A stretch of DNA of 64,000 nt from CBDDKS01 sp965230335. GTDB lineage: Bacteria > Pseudomonadota > Gammaproteobacteria > Enterobacterales > Kangiellaceae. The first letter of the stretch is position 1. Each line of letters opens with the position of its first letter. Where the stretch lies: positions 2,232,001-2,296,000 of the forward strand of contig CBDDKS010000006.1 in assembly GCA_965230335.1 (NCBI GenBank), given 5' to 3'. Under the pieces are notes generated by a model that was not told the DNA's origin, ran no database searches, and was given only the letters and a program-made list of their open reading frames with translations. A program made the translations under genes and the position numbers. Positions 9,767 through 19,050 of the stretch are shown here, piece by piece.

Positions 9767-12313
9767 ATGGAAAAAATAATAAAGGTCCCTGAATTGTCAC
9801 TTGTTATTCTGGTTGGTGCCTCTGGCTCTGGTAAGTCATCTTTTGCTCGCAAACATTTTAAACAGACTGAAATTATATCTTCAGATTATTGTCGAGGTTT
9901 GGTTTCAGATGATGAGAATGATCTTACCTGTAGTAAAGAAGCATTTGAGGTGTTGTATTATATTGCAGCAACCAGATTACGTTTGGGCAAGTTGACGGTG
10001 ATAGATGCAACAAGTGTAAAACCGGAAGATAGAAAGCGTCTGGTTAAGTTGGCACGTGATCACTATGTTTTACCAGTTGCTATTGTGTTGGATATGCCAT
10101 GGCAGCTTTGTTATGAACGCAATCAACAACGTCCCGACAGGCAATTTGGTAAGCATGTTGTTATGAACCACACCAAAGCTTTACGTCGAGGGCTAAGATC
10201 TTTGCGTAAATCAGAGGGTTTCACTAATGTCCATGTTTTGAAGAATGTTGAAGAGATTGATGCTGTTCGTATTGAACGACAAATCTTGTGGAATAACAAA
10301 AAACACGAGTCTGGGCCATTCGATATTATCGGGGATATTCATGGTTGCTTTGACGAAACAAAAGCCTTGTTGAAAAAGTTGGGATATAAAGTTTCCAAAG
10401 TAAAAGGTCGTTATTCAGTAAAACATCCAGAAGGTCGAAAAGTTATTTTTGCAGGAGATCTGGTAGATCGAGGTCCCAAAACTCCCGATGTAATTCGTCT
10501 TGTAAAACATGCTGTTGAAGATGAACAGGCATTTTGTGTTGTAGGTAATCATGATGATAAGTTAAAGCGTGCTTTAATGGGTAAAAAAGTTAAGGTTGCA
10601 CATGGTTTGCAAGCAAGTCTGGATCAACTTGAACAAGAAACGGAAACATTTCGTGAAGAAGTTAAACAATTTCTTGCAAGCCTTATCAGTCATTATGTTT
10701 TTGATAATGGTGCATTAACTGTTGCACATGCTGGCATTAAAGAAGACTATATTGGTCGAGGTGCTCCCAGTATTAAACAATTTTGCATGTATGGTGAAAC
10801 GACAGGCGAAATTGATGAATTTGGATTACCAATACGTTATCCATGGGCTGAAAATTATAGAGGGGAGGCGTTAGTTGTTTACGGACATACACCCATTCCT
10901 GAACCTGAATGGATTAACAATACTATTAATATCGATACAGGGTGTGTTTTTGGTGGTCGTTTAACAGCTTTGCGTTATCCAGAAAAGGCATTGGTATCGG
11001 TTCCTGCCAAGAAAGTTTATGCTGAGCCCATCAAACCTTTGGAAACAGTGAATAGTGGACGTGGGGCATATGATTTACTGGATTTATCGGATGTGACAGG
11101 TAAACGTATTGTCAATACACAACTGCGTAAGAATATGATAATCAATGAAGAAAATGCGATGGTTGCCTTGGAGGTGATGAGTCGTTTCGCAATTGACCCA
11201 CGTTGGCTTGTGTACTTACCTCCGACAATGTCACCAACTGAAACAACCACAAAGGAAGGCTATTTAGAGCATCCTGAAGAAGCGTTTAATTATTTTAAAA
11301 GTCAGGGTGTTGAAGATGTTATTTGTGAAGAAAAGCACATGGGATCACGTGCTATTTTGGTGGTATGTAAAGATGCAAAGTCTGCAAAAAAACGTTTTCA
11401 TGTGACGGATGGTTTATCTGGTGTTTGTTATACAAGAACAGGACGTTCATTCTTTAATGACACAAAACTGGAAAAACAATTGATTACACGCGTAAGAAAA
11501 GCCATTAAACAAGCTGATTTATGGAAAAAACTGGAGACAGATTGGATGGTATTGGATTGTGAGTTGATGCCATGGTCTGCAAAAGCACAAGGATTGTTGG
11601 AACAGCAATATGCCCCTGTTGCAGCGGCAGCAGAAATTTCTTTGGCAGAAGCCTCGAAATTATTAACAAAAACCACCAAGCGAGTTTCTGATATTGAAGA
11701 GTTAAGTGATGATTTTAAAGATCGTTTGAAAATGGCGAAGCAGTATCGCAAAGCTTATCAACACTATTGTTGGCCTGTAAAAAGCATTAAAGATTATTCT
11801 TTGGCACCATTCCATATTTTAGCGCATGAGAATAGTCTGAATATGGATAAAAATCATCAATGGCATATGGACGTTGTTGAACAGCTTTATGATGCTGATC
11901 CTGAATTATTTCAGAAAACACAATATAAGATTGTCAATGTAGCTGATGCTGCGGCATGTACTAAAGCATCGCAATGGTGGCAAAAAATGATCTCTAAAGG
12001 TGGTGAAGGTATGGTTATGAAGCCTTTAGCATTTACAGCGCAGGGACAGAAAGGCCTTATTCAACCTGGCATAAAATGCCGTGGCTCTGAATATTTGCGG
12101 ATTATTTATGGCCCTGAATATACCAGAGAGAATAATTTGAAACGGTTACGTCATAGAGGGCTTGGAAAGAAGCGTTCATTGGCTCTACGTGAATATGCTC
12201 TTGGTTATGAAGCACTCAAAAATTTTGTAGAACGGCAACCGTTACACAAAGTGCATGAATGTGTTTTTGCTGTGCTGGCATTGGAAAGTGAACCTGTTGA
12301 TCCGAGATTATAA
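9767..12313 (+). CDS. pnkp: Pnkp, polynucleotide kinase-phosphatase-ligase
   Basis: An 848-residue three-domain RNA repair enzyme. The N-terminal kinase has P-loop GASGSGKSS (17-25) and phosphorylates 5'-OH ends. The central calcineurin-type phosphatase (GDIHGC, GDLVDRG, GNHDD, between about 185 and 265) removes 2',3'-cyclic or 3' phosphates. The C-terminal adenylyltransferase has EEKHMGSRA with the likely AMP-accepting lysine at residue 523. Known biology: Pnkp needs Hen1 to complete ligation, and together they mend RNAs cut by ribotoxins. All active-site blocks look intact and the length is usual. It converges with the patatin gene, leaving 26 bases. Confidence 0.95.
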   Translation: MEKIIKVPELSLVILVGASGSGKSSFARKHFKQTEIISSDYCRGLVSDDENDLTCSKEAFEVLYYIAATRLRLGKLTVIDATSVKPEDRKRLVKLARDHYVLPVAIVLDMPWQLCYERNQQRPDRQFGKHVVMNHTKALRRGLRSLRKSEGFTNVHVLKNVEEIDAVRIERQILWNNKKHESGPFDIIGDIHGCFDETKALLKKLGYKVSKVKGRYSVKHPEGRKVIFAGDLVDRGPKTPDVIRLVKHAVEDEQAFCVVGNHDDKLKRALMGKKVKVAHGLQASLDQLEQETETFREEVKQFLASLISHYVFDNGALTVAHAGIKEDYIGRGAPSIKQFCMYGETTGEIDEFGLPIRYPWAENYRGEALVVYGHTPIPEPEWINNTINIDTGCVFGGRLTALRYPEKALVSVPAKKVYAEPIKPLETVNSGRGAYDLLDLSDVTGKRIVNTQLRKNMIINEENAMVALEVMSRFAIDPRWLVYLPPTMSPTETTTKEGYLEHPEEAFNYFKSQGVEDVICEEKHMGSRAILVVCKDAKSAKKRFHVTDGLSGVCYTRTGRSFFNDTKLEKQLITRVRKAIKQADLWKKLETDWMVLDCELMPWSAKAQGLLEQQYAPVAAAAEISLAEASKLLTKTTKRVSDIEELSDDFKDRLKMAKQYRKAYQHYCWPVKSIKDYSLAPFHILAHENSLNMDKNHQWHMDVVEQLYDADPELFQKTQYKIVNVADAAACTKASQWWQKMISKGGEGMVMKPLAFTAQGQKGLIQPGIKCRGSEYLRIIYGPEYTRENNLKRLRHRGLGKKRSLALREYALGYEALKNFVERQPLHKVHECVFAVLALESEPVDPRL

Positions 12314-12339
12314 GTTTGTATGTATAATTCCATATTTTA

Positions 12340-14685
12340 TCACTCAAAAAGTGCTTTTAATCTTGTGAATTCCTTTCGATTATTTTCGTGATTTTTGCAG
12401 GTGTCTATATTCTTCATATATGCTTCGGCTGTTTCCGATAACCACCAGCCTAAAGGCACATCTCTACTGGTATTTGGAAGGCCTTCCGCACAATGAGAAG
12501 GTTCATCTTTCATGGATAAGAGTGAAAATCGAAATACTTTGATGTCTTCAATGGCATTAAAATTTTCAATGGATTTAATTGTGTGGCCTGATCGGGTTTG
12601 AATCAGTCCTTGGAGTGGGGAGGTGATTTCTCTTAGAATCCAGCTGTTTGAATTCATATGGGCGTGTCTTTGTGTTTGCAATACCGGGTCATCGGTTCTT
12701 TTAAGATTATTATCAATAATAATCACCACAGGTTGTAATTCTGTTTGTTCATTTAAGCTTAAGGCGTGAGGTGTTGACGTTAAATAACGTAACCAATCCT
12801 GTATCACTTCGCTACCAAAGTTATCAAAATAACCACCATCCAATATATGGCGACGTATGATACTTTTAGAGTCTGTAGATTTTTTATCTTGAGAGGTGGT
12901 TTTAATTTCACTATAGAGTGCGCCAGGAGGTGTAATATATGGAAACCTTGCTGCATTGAGTGCAGCTGCCGATAAACTGATATCAAAATGAGTCAAGTTT
13001 TTTTCTTGTTGTAAGTGATAGTCGTTTAACGCAAAGTAATCTTGTACATCAGGAAAAATATCAGACTCCAATGTCACTGGACTGGTCACAACGCGTTGCC
13101 CGGTTTCCTGCAGAGTGCCCATAGATAGCCATAGAGGTAACCACCGTTCTTCTTTTTGAGCGGTTAAATACATTTGCCGTAAGCCCTGGTTTAAGGCGGG
13201 AGAACTCTTCTCCCAGGAAATTTGCAAATATCTGGCACGATCGGTCATTAAGTTTTTAGATAAACTGAGTGGAAAAAAACGAAACAGCAAGTCGTTGTAT
13301 AAAAATGAAATGGTGACGCGACTTAAATGATCTTCTTCCATGGCTTCCAGCGGTTGTCTTTGCGTATTCTCATTGACATGGGCAATATAAAAGGCATTGC
13401 CAACAGAGCCACCGGAAACACCGGATAACATAAATATATGTTGATCAATATCAGGATATTCATTTTTTAACTTTTGTAAAATAACATTACTCCAATAACC
13501 TGCACGTAAACCTCCGCCTTGTGAAAGCACAAAGAGGACAGGCCGTTTTTTGGGTTGTGAGTGCGTCGTCGTGTCCATTTTTTTGAGGTGTTGTTTGTAG
13601 AAATCCCATGCCTGTTTCATAGAGGCATAAGGTGCTTTTATGGTTTCACTATTATGAATAAGCTGAGGGACTTGATGATTTTCAGTCAAAGTAAAAAATG
13701 GCTGCTGTTGATTGGGTAGAAACAAGGATCCTATCAGCAGTATGGTGATAAAACTGACAATCGTTCGTAGTTTTTTATGAGGTGCTTGCCATGTGAGTGT
13801 TTCTTCTTGTTGTTTTTTCTGAATATAGTGTTGAATGTAATGCCATACTCGACGTAACTGAACAATGAAAAAACATAAAAATAAAATACCGTAAAGAATT
13901 AATAAACTATTGTAGAGCAGGGCGCCACCACTAATAAATGCAATCCATTTGGCAAAAACCTGAGGAATAAGACTGATGCCAATAACCAATAAACCTATTT
14001 TTGCTGGACGGTGAGGCTGGCCAATGAACAAATGAAACGTATAAGCCAGTATGGTTAAACCTAATAATACATTGGCCAATCCCCAAAAAATAATAAAACC
14101 AGGATTGGACAGTGAAGCCAACCAGCCTATTTTCCAATAAGCAAGTATTAAAATGATTGCACTGAATATCATCATGGTGATGAGTAATACACGGGCTAAA
14201 TGACGACAATATTGTCGTCGAAAAATAGTAAATACAAAAGCTAAGGTGCCTGCTAAAAACATAAAGCATGCCAGATTCCATTGCGCTTTAATGGCTAAAA
14301 AAATGGCTGCACATAGTGGGGTTAATAATGCATAAAATCGAGGGAGCCAGGTAATCAGAATAGGACTGACAGCTGTCTTTTGTACATCCAGACTGTTTTC
14401 TGACAGTGTATCATTTAAATGTAAACTGGTACCTGGTACGCAATACCAAATGATCAGGCGAGCGGTAAACCAGGAGGTTAAGGAAAAATTTAACACACCG
14501 AGTGAAACCAGTAAGCTGCGCAATAGCGTATCATTGGCATGGTATAAAATATCCAGCAGCTGATCATTGAGCAGCAATAAAAATAAAACCAGGATGTTAA
14601 AGAAAAAAGTAAATCCGGTGAGCTGAATCAGTTTAACAAGATGCGAGGGGTTTTCTAAAATCAGTTGAATCAGTTTTTTAAGCAT
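12340..14685 (-). CDS. Patatin-like phospholipase with N-terminal membrane domain
   Basis: A 781-residue protein. The first ~320 residues carry about eight hydrophobic segments; the rest is a patatin lipase domain. The oxyanion-hole glycines are in LSQGGGLRAGYW (about 387-395), the nucleophile elbow is GVSGGSVG (about 424, Ser nucleophile) and the catalytic aspartate is in DGGYFDNFG (about 615). It should be an inner-membrane acyl hydrolase acting on membrane lipids. It lies between RNA repair genes and an NLR module but points the other way, with its own start region at about 14.7 kb, so a defence role is only suggested by position. Confidence 0.85.
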   Translation of the reverse strand: MLKKLIQLILENPSHLVKLIQLTGFTFFFNILVLFLLLLNDQLLDILYHANDTLLRSLLVSLGVLNFSLTSWFTARLIIWYCVPGTSLHLNDTLSENSLDVQKTAVSPILITWLPRFYALLTPLCAAIFLAIKAQWNLACFMFLAGTLAFVFTIFRRQYCRHLARVLLITMMIFSAIILILAYWKIGWLASLSNPGFIIFWGLANVLLGLTILAYTFHLFIGQPHRPAKIGLLVIGISLIPQVFAKWIAFISGGALLYNSLLILYGILFLCFFIVQLRRVWHYIQHYIQKKQQEETLTWQAPHKKLRTIVSFITILLIGSLFLPNQQQPFFTLTENHQVPQLIHNSETIKAPYASMKQAWDFYKQHLKKMDTTTHSQPKKRPVLFVLSQGGGLRAGYWSNVILQKLKNEYPDIDQHIFMLSGVSGGSVGNAFYIAHVNENTQRQPLEAMEEDHLSRVTISFLYNDLLFRFFPLSLSKNLMTDRARYLQISWEKSSPALNQGLRQMYLTAQKEERWLPLWLSMGTLQETGQRVVTSPVTLESDIFPDVQDYFALNDYHLQQEKNLTHFDISLSAAALNAARFPYITPPGALYSEIKTTSQDKKSTDSKSIIRRHILDGGYFDNFGSEVIQDWLRYLTSTPHALSLNEQTELQPVVIIIDNNLKRTDDPVLQTQRHAHMNSNSWILREITSPLQGLIQTRSGHTIKSIENFNAIEDIKVFRFSLLSMKDEPSHCAEGLPNTSRDVPLGWWLSETAEAYMKNIDTCKNHENNRKEFTRLKALFE

Positions 14686-14833
14686 GGGTAATCCTTGCTA
14701 TATTGTTATTTTGAGATGTGCCTTTATGACATTTTGCTAATAAACTAACCAAAAGGCCACTGCCTGTAAAGTATGATTCTTTAAATTATCTCAAGAAATA
14801 TTTTAACTTGAATCTAGAGTCTGAATAGAGGAA

Positions 14834-14861
14834 TTGCAGTTATGGGTTATCTGTGTATAAT
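14834..14861 (+). promoter_or_regulatory. Promoter of the NLR module
   Basis: TTGCAG (14834-14839), 16 bases, then a perfect TATAAT (14856-14861). It sits 87 bases before the preferred start of the small effector-like gene, and is the only good sigma-70 match between the divergent patatin gene and that gene. Confidence 0.55.
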
Positions 14862-14947
14862 TTGAAAGGACATGGGTTTAGGGTAAAGTAGTGACTTTAT
14901 CTAACGAGCCTTTATTTGTAGCACGTAATGCTTTGGGGAGTATTCTT

Positions 14948-15343
14948 GTGGAACAAATTACAACAGCCATTATTGCTGCTCTTGTGAGTGGCATCAATAG
15001 TATCGGTGGTGAAGCTGTCAAAGATGCTTATTCAGCTTTGAAAAATAAACTGGTCGATGTATTTTCAAGTGACAATAATAACAATGCGGTTGATGCTTTG
15101 GAAAAATTGGAAGAAAAACCAGAATCTACCGCTCGTCAAGAGTTACTCAAAGAAGAGTTTGAAGAAGTTAACCTGGAACAGCAGCCAGAACATCAAGAAG
15201 ATCTTCTTCAACTGGTCAATGCCTTGTTGCAAAAAATGGATGAAACAGATGTCGGTCGAACGGCATTATCAAAATATAATATTCAGGCACAAAAAATTGG
15301 TATTGCAGGCGACAATGCAACGGTTACCAATCTGAATTTATAA
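14948..15343 (+). CDS. Small helical effector-like partner of an NLR, with C-terminal amyloid-like motif
   Basis: I place the start at GTG 14948, which has GGGGAG seven bases upstream. An in-frame GTG at 14891 would add 19 residues. The 131-residue product begins with a hydrophobic/amphipathic helix (ITTAIIAALVSGINS), then EAVKDAYSALKNKL, an acidic helical region, and ends exactly with IGIAGDNATVTNLNL. The N-terminal pattern (hydrophobic helix followed by EAVKDAYxxLK) and the short C-terminal G-D-N motif match the layout of bacterial Bell-domain effectors, which are thought to disrupt membranes on amyloid-templated activation. The next gene starts with a matching motif. Function is inferred; no enzyme motif is present. 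Confidence 0.72.
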   Translation: MEQITTAIIAALVSGINSIGGEAVKDAYSALKNKLVDVFSSDNNNNAVDALEKLEEKPESTARQELLKEEFEEVNLEQQPEHQEDLLQLVNALLQKMDETDVGRTALSKYNIQAQKIGIAGDNATVTNLNL

Positions 15344-15368
15344 TGTAAGGTTTTTGACGGACTTTATT

Positions 15369-17603
15369 ATGGACAATACCGAAAGCAATACAAAAAACAA
15401 CACAAAATACTCGGTTCGAAATGACACGGCTGGTGTTGTTGGCGATCACACTTATATTCAAAACCTGAATAGTTTACAGGTTGATCCTTCACCTTTAAAA
15501 CCACTGCCCAAAACGTTAACAGCACAATTACCCAAGGTGAGTATCTCTGATATTATTGGCAGAGAAGCTGAGTTGAATGAATTACATCACCGTTTGTTTA
15601 ATAGTCAAAAAGTGGTACTGGTGAATGGTATGGGCGGCGTGGGTAAAACCATGCTGGCACAGGCTTATTTAAGTCGCTATTGGGATGACTATCAGCATGT
15701 TGCCTGGGTGACACAAAGTTCAGATACTTTCGAGAATGATGTTGTCTCTTGTGAAGGATTACTGAAGAGTCTTAATATCAGTATTGATGGTCAGCAATAT
15801 CGCGAATTATTTATTGAAGCAATGACGACATTGCGCCAGATTAAAGCCAATCCCAATTTGTTGATTATTGATAATGCCGAGATGAGTTTAAATCAGTATA
15901 TTAATTATTTGCCGATTCCACCTAATTGGCATATTTTGGTGACATCACGGGAAATCATAGAGGACTTTGATAAATTAGAGTTAGGATTTTTATCAGAAGG
16001 TGCCGCGTCGGAGTTATTTTTAAAATACTATACACGGGGAAATTATGATTCGGACACTATCAAAGCTTTAGTCAAAATGGTGGACTATCATACTTTGACC
16101 GTTGAGTTATTAGCTAAGACAGCACAACGTTATGAGCATTATTCCATTACAGATTTGCAGACAGCATTAAAAAATGATTTACGGACCAATGTGTCGGTGC
16201 CTCATAAAAAAAGTGGTGAAAAAGTACAGCGTGTTGCTTCTTATATGAAAACCATTTTTTCGGTACAGACACTGGATGAAAAAGAATGTCATTTATTAAA
16301 GAATTTTTTATGTCTACCACCTGAATATCATACTTATCAAAGGTTATCAGAATTACTGGTCTCTGAAATAGACGATGAAACAGAATTTGCAGATACCCTG
16401 ATTACTTTAAAAGAAAAAGGTTGGTTATTACAGGGACGTGAATCGTCAGGCTACAAAATGCACCGTATTGTTGCTGAAGCAATTAAACAACAACTGCCTG
16501 TCACTTTGGATGATATTGAGCAATTATTGAAAGCAGTGATCAATAAATTATATATTAATGAAAACAAAGATAATCCGGTGGATAAATTTGAGTGGCGCTT
16601 TTTTGGTGAAGCGATACTGTCATTATTTACGTCAAGTCATGATACTTCTATTGCCAGATTACAGAATAATTTGGCATTGGTATTAAAATCACTGGGAGAT
16701 TATCAAAGTGCCAAAGTGTTATTGGAACAAACAGTTACCTTTTATAAAGAGCATCATGGAGATATGGATGCCTGGACAGCAAGAGCTTATTCAAGTTTAG
16801 GCTTGGTGCTTCGGGCGTTGGGTGATTATGACAATGCCAAGCAGTTATTTGAAAAAGCTTTGGCGGCCTATAAAGAAAGCTACGGAGAAACACATCCCTA
16901 TACGGCTACCAGTTATTCCAATCTGGGTTTATTATTACAAGACCTTGGTGAATATGAAAGTGCTAAGGAGCTACATGAAAAAGCACTGGCGGCAGATAAA
17001 AAAGAATTAGGTGATGAGCATCCGTCTACCACCAACAGTTATTCCAACTTGGCATTGGCATTGAAAGACTTGGGTGATTACGAAGAAGCGAAAATATTAC
17101 TTGAAAAAGCAGTGGCATCCGATGAAAAACATTTTGGAGAAACACATCCCAATACAGCGCGAAGCTATTCAAGTTTGGGTTTGGTGTTGAAAGCTCTTGA
17201 AGAGCATGACAGAGCAAAAGTGTTACTCGAAAAAGCCATGAATTCTTATGAAAAAGGCTTTGGTGAAGGACATCCCTATGCAGCGACCAGTTATTCCAAT
17301 CTGGCATCTGTTTATAGTGCTATGGGTGATTATGAAGGTGCCAAAGCGTTACATGAAAAAGCAGTGACTTCCAATGAAAAGAATTTTGGTGTAGAACATC
17401 CTGCCACTGCTATGGCTTATTGGAACTTGGCCAGTGTGTTAAATAGTTTGCAGGATTATCAGAATGCATTAAATTTAGTCGATAAGGCACATCAGATTTT
17501 TTCTCACTTTCTACCTGACAGTCATCCTAATGTTAAAAATACGCAGGTATGGTCTGAACGTATTAAAGAAAATCTGGAATACAGTAACATAAAAGAACCC
17601 TAA
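15369..17603 (+). CDS. STAND/NLR-type NB-ARC ATPase with TPR sensor
   Basis: A 744-residue NLR-like protein. Residues 21-36 carry AGVVGDHTYIQNLNSL, resembling the end of the preceding protein. A linker leads to the NB-ARC ATPase: P-loop NGMGGVGKT (86-94), Walker B LLIIDNAE (about 170), and an ILVTSRE sensor motif. A winged-helix region follows. From about residue 430 there are seven ~42-residue TPR (TPR_12/kinesin-light-chain type) repeats with the signature G-x-x-H-P-x-T/A. Known logic: the repeats sense a ligand, the ATPase oligomerises, and the N-terminal motif passes the signal. Start is ATG 15369; TTG 15354 is also in frame. The stop of the effector gene is 25 bases upstream, so the two form an operon. 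Confidence 0.85.
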   Translation: MDNTESNTKNNTKYSVRNDTAGVVGDHTYIQNLNSLQVDPSPLKPLPKTLTAQLPKVSISDIIGREAELNELHHRLFNSQKVVLVNGMGGVGKTMLAQAYLSRYWDDYQHVAWVTQSSDTFENDVVSCEGLLKSLNISIDGQQYRELFIEAMTTLRQIKANPNLLIIDNAEMSLNQYINYLPIPPNWHILVTSREIIEDFDKLELGFLSEGAASELFLKYYTRGNYDSDTIKALVKMVDYHTLTVELLAKTAQRYEHYSITDLQTALKNDLRTNVSVPHKKSGEKVQRVASYMKTIFSVQTLDEKECHLLKNFLCLPPEYHTYQRLSELLVSEIDDETEFADTLITLKEKGWLLQGRESSGYKMHRIVAEAIKQQLPVTLDDIEQLLKAVINKLYINENKDNPVDKFEWRFFGEAILSLFTSSHDTSIARLQNNLALVLKSLGDYQSAKVLLEQTVTFYKEHHGDMDAWTARAYSSLGLVLRALGDYDNAKQLFEKALAAYKESYGETHPYTATSYSNLGLLLQDLGEYESAKELHEKALAADKKELGDEHPSTTNSYSNLALALKDLGDYEEAKILLEKAVASDEKHFGETHPNTARSYSSLGLVLKALEEHDRAKVLLEKAMNSYEKGFGEGHPYAATSYSNLASVYSAMGDYEGAKALHEKAVTSNEKNFGVEHPATAMAYWNLASVLNSLQDYQNALNLVDKAHQIFSHFLPDSHPNVKNTQVWSERIKENLEYSNIKEP

Positions 17604-17677
17604 AATAATAGAGGCATCTTCTATTGTTTTAAATCATATTGATTTTTTAACAATAACGAAAAAGGCGAATACTGATA

Positions 17678-18409
17678 ATGAAAGTACAGATAATGAAAAT
17701 CATACCTTATGTATTATTTTTTCTTTTAACGGCTTGCAGTCATGCACCTAAAGAATCTGTTCAATTATCCTATCTGGTGGGTGAACGCATTAAAGATATT
17801 CAGATTTCACACGAAGCTATTGTTGGTGATTATTTTCAGTTGATGAGACAACAGGTTTCCGATTATTTTGATAATCACTTTACACCAACATTATTAAAAA
17901 ATATGGTTCGTTTGGGAAGAGAGGAATTAGAAAATACAGATCCGTTAAGTGCAGAGGATAAACAAAGACTTATTGAAGAACTCGTCAAAAAAAGAATTGA
18001 CGGCAGCAGGCATAATGATGTGTTAAAAGCTGTGTCTAATGCATTGGGTGATGCTGAACGTGGACAGATTTATGTTGAGTTTGTTGAGGCCGCCTTTGCA
18101 GAAATAGAAAAAGAACGTCAACCTATTATTCAATCACTATTAACCAAAGAGCAGTCTGTGTTAAAAGAAATACGAGGTGCTTATGCTGAATTACATCAAA
18201 TGCACTCGGTAGTCACAGCACATTTACAGTCCATTAATAATGTGACTTTGGAACAGGATGCTTTATTGGAACGACTGGGTTTGTTGAAAAAACGAGACAA
18301 AGCCATTGAACAGGCTATGGGTTTAAATGAAAAAATCATTGCTTTGCTTGCAAAAAGTGGCAATGTAGAACAAACAATAACAGCCATTAAACAATTAATT
18401 GATGAATAA
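17678..18409 (+). CDS. Lipoprotein, coiled-coil, unknown
   Basis: A 243-residue protein with a lipoprotein signal: hydrophobic IIPYVLFFLL ends in lipobox LTAC, with the modified cysteine near residue 20. The rest is strongly helical and charged with leucine/isoleucine heptads, so it probably forms a coiled coil in the periplasm. No family recognised. AAGG lies about 14 bases before the ATG. It lies 74 bases after the NLR gene in the same direction, and its stop is 14 bases from the next start, so it clearly forms an operon with the 18424 gene; membership of the NLR operon is possible. Confidence 0.7.
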   Translation: MKVQIMKIIPYVLFFLLTACSHAPKESVQLSYLVGERIKDIQISHEAIVGDYFQLMRQQVSDYFDNHFTPTLLKNMVRLGREELENTDPLSAEDKQRLIEELVKKRIDGSRHNDVLKAVSNALGDAERGQIYVEFVEAAFAEIEKERQPIIQSLLTKEQSVLKEIRGAYAELHQMHSVVTAHLQSINNVTLEQDALLERLGLLKKRDKAIEQAMGLNEKIIALLAKSGNVEQTITAIKQLIDE

Positions 18410-18423
18410 AGTCAGGAGGTATT

Positions 18424-18684
18424 ATGCCCAATCGATTTACACAAATCGCTGAAGAAGCGGCTGAACTTACTCGTAAAGAACTTGATGGTGAATTAGCAAA
18501 GATCACCTCTTTATCGGAAGAAAAATTAGCCAGATTACTGCCAAATAAATCAGATAAAGAAAAATTTGCAGAGTTAATGGCTATTGTCAATTCATCCACT
18601 AATAGAAATAATAAAGTAGCACAGCTTCGCAATAATATAGATAGACTGGGTGTTGTTGTGGTTAAACTATTAGAACTGGTTTGA
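18424..18684 (+). CDS. Small helical protein, unknown
   Basis: An 86-residue cytoplasmic, almost wholly helical protein (ELTRKELDGELAKITSLSEE) with heptad-like leucines. A perfect AGGAGG Shine-Dalgarno sits 5 bases before the ATG, so it should be well translated. It follows the lipoprotein gene by 14 bases. No homologue recognised. Confidence 0.65.
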   Translation: MPNRFTQIAEEAAELTRKELDGELAKITSLSEEKLARLLPNKSDKEKFAELMAIVNSSTNRNNKVAQLRNNIDRLGVVVVKLLELV

Positions 18685-18727
18685 TGTTAATAAATATTAG
18701 TAGACTTCTATCTTGGAGATATCATTG

Positions 18728-18949
18728 ATGAGTCATAACAGAGATATAGAAAAAGCCTATCCGAAATCAGAGTTTGTTGCTAAATTACGTCGCTTGGCTG
18801 ATGCTATTGAAAATGATGAGCGATTTGAAATCCAAATAGCCGGCGAACGGATTTATGTACCTGTCAGAGCAGAGTTTAATATTGAGCATGAAAGAGAAGA
18901 GGGGTGTGAGGAAATAGAGTTTCAAATCAAATGGTCGAATGAAAACTAA
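18728..18949 (+). CDS. Amphi-Trp domain protein
   Basis: A 73-residue protein matching the short amphi-Trp domain: KSEFVAKLRRLADAIENDE, a strand with 'IQIAGERIYVPVRAEFNIEHE', and an end with 'EIEFQIKWSN'. The family is named for amphipathic strands and a conserved Trp near the end; its function is unknown. Start at ATG 18728 is supported by GGAG nine bases upstream; a TTG at 18713 is in frame. Confidence 0.7.
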   Translation: MSHNRDIEKAYPKSEFVAKLRRLADAIENDERFEIQIAGERIYVPVRAEFNIEHEREEGCEEIEFQIKWSNEN

Positions 18950-18981
18950 AGTTCTAACATGGAGTATCAATATTTAGAATT

Positions 18982-19040
18982 GATGTGTTTAAAGCAAATA
19001 TATTTAAAACAGATGTATTTAAAACAGACTCATTTAAAAT
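18982..19040 (+). repeat. Four imperfect 15-bp tandem repeats before the DUF1801 gene
   Basis: Four units of the form ATnTATTTAAAACAG stand head to tail (GATGTGTTTAAAGCA, AATATATTTAAAACA, GATGTATTTAAAACA, GACTCATTTAAAATC). Read in frame from GTG 18985 they encode repeats of FK(A/T)(N/D), so an N-terminal extension of the DUF1801 protein is formally possible. The A/T-rich units could equally be an upstream promoter element. Confidence 0.55.
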
Positions 19041-19050
19041 CATTATCATT

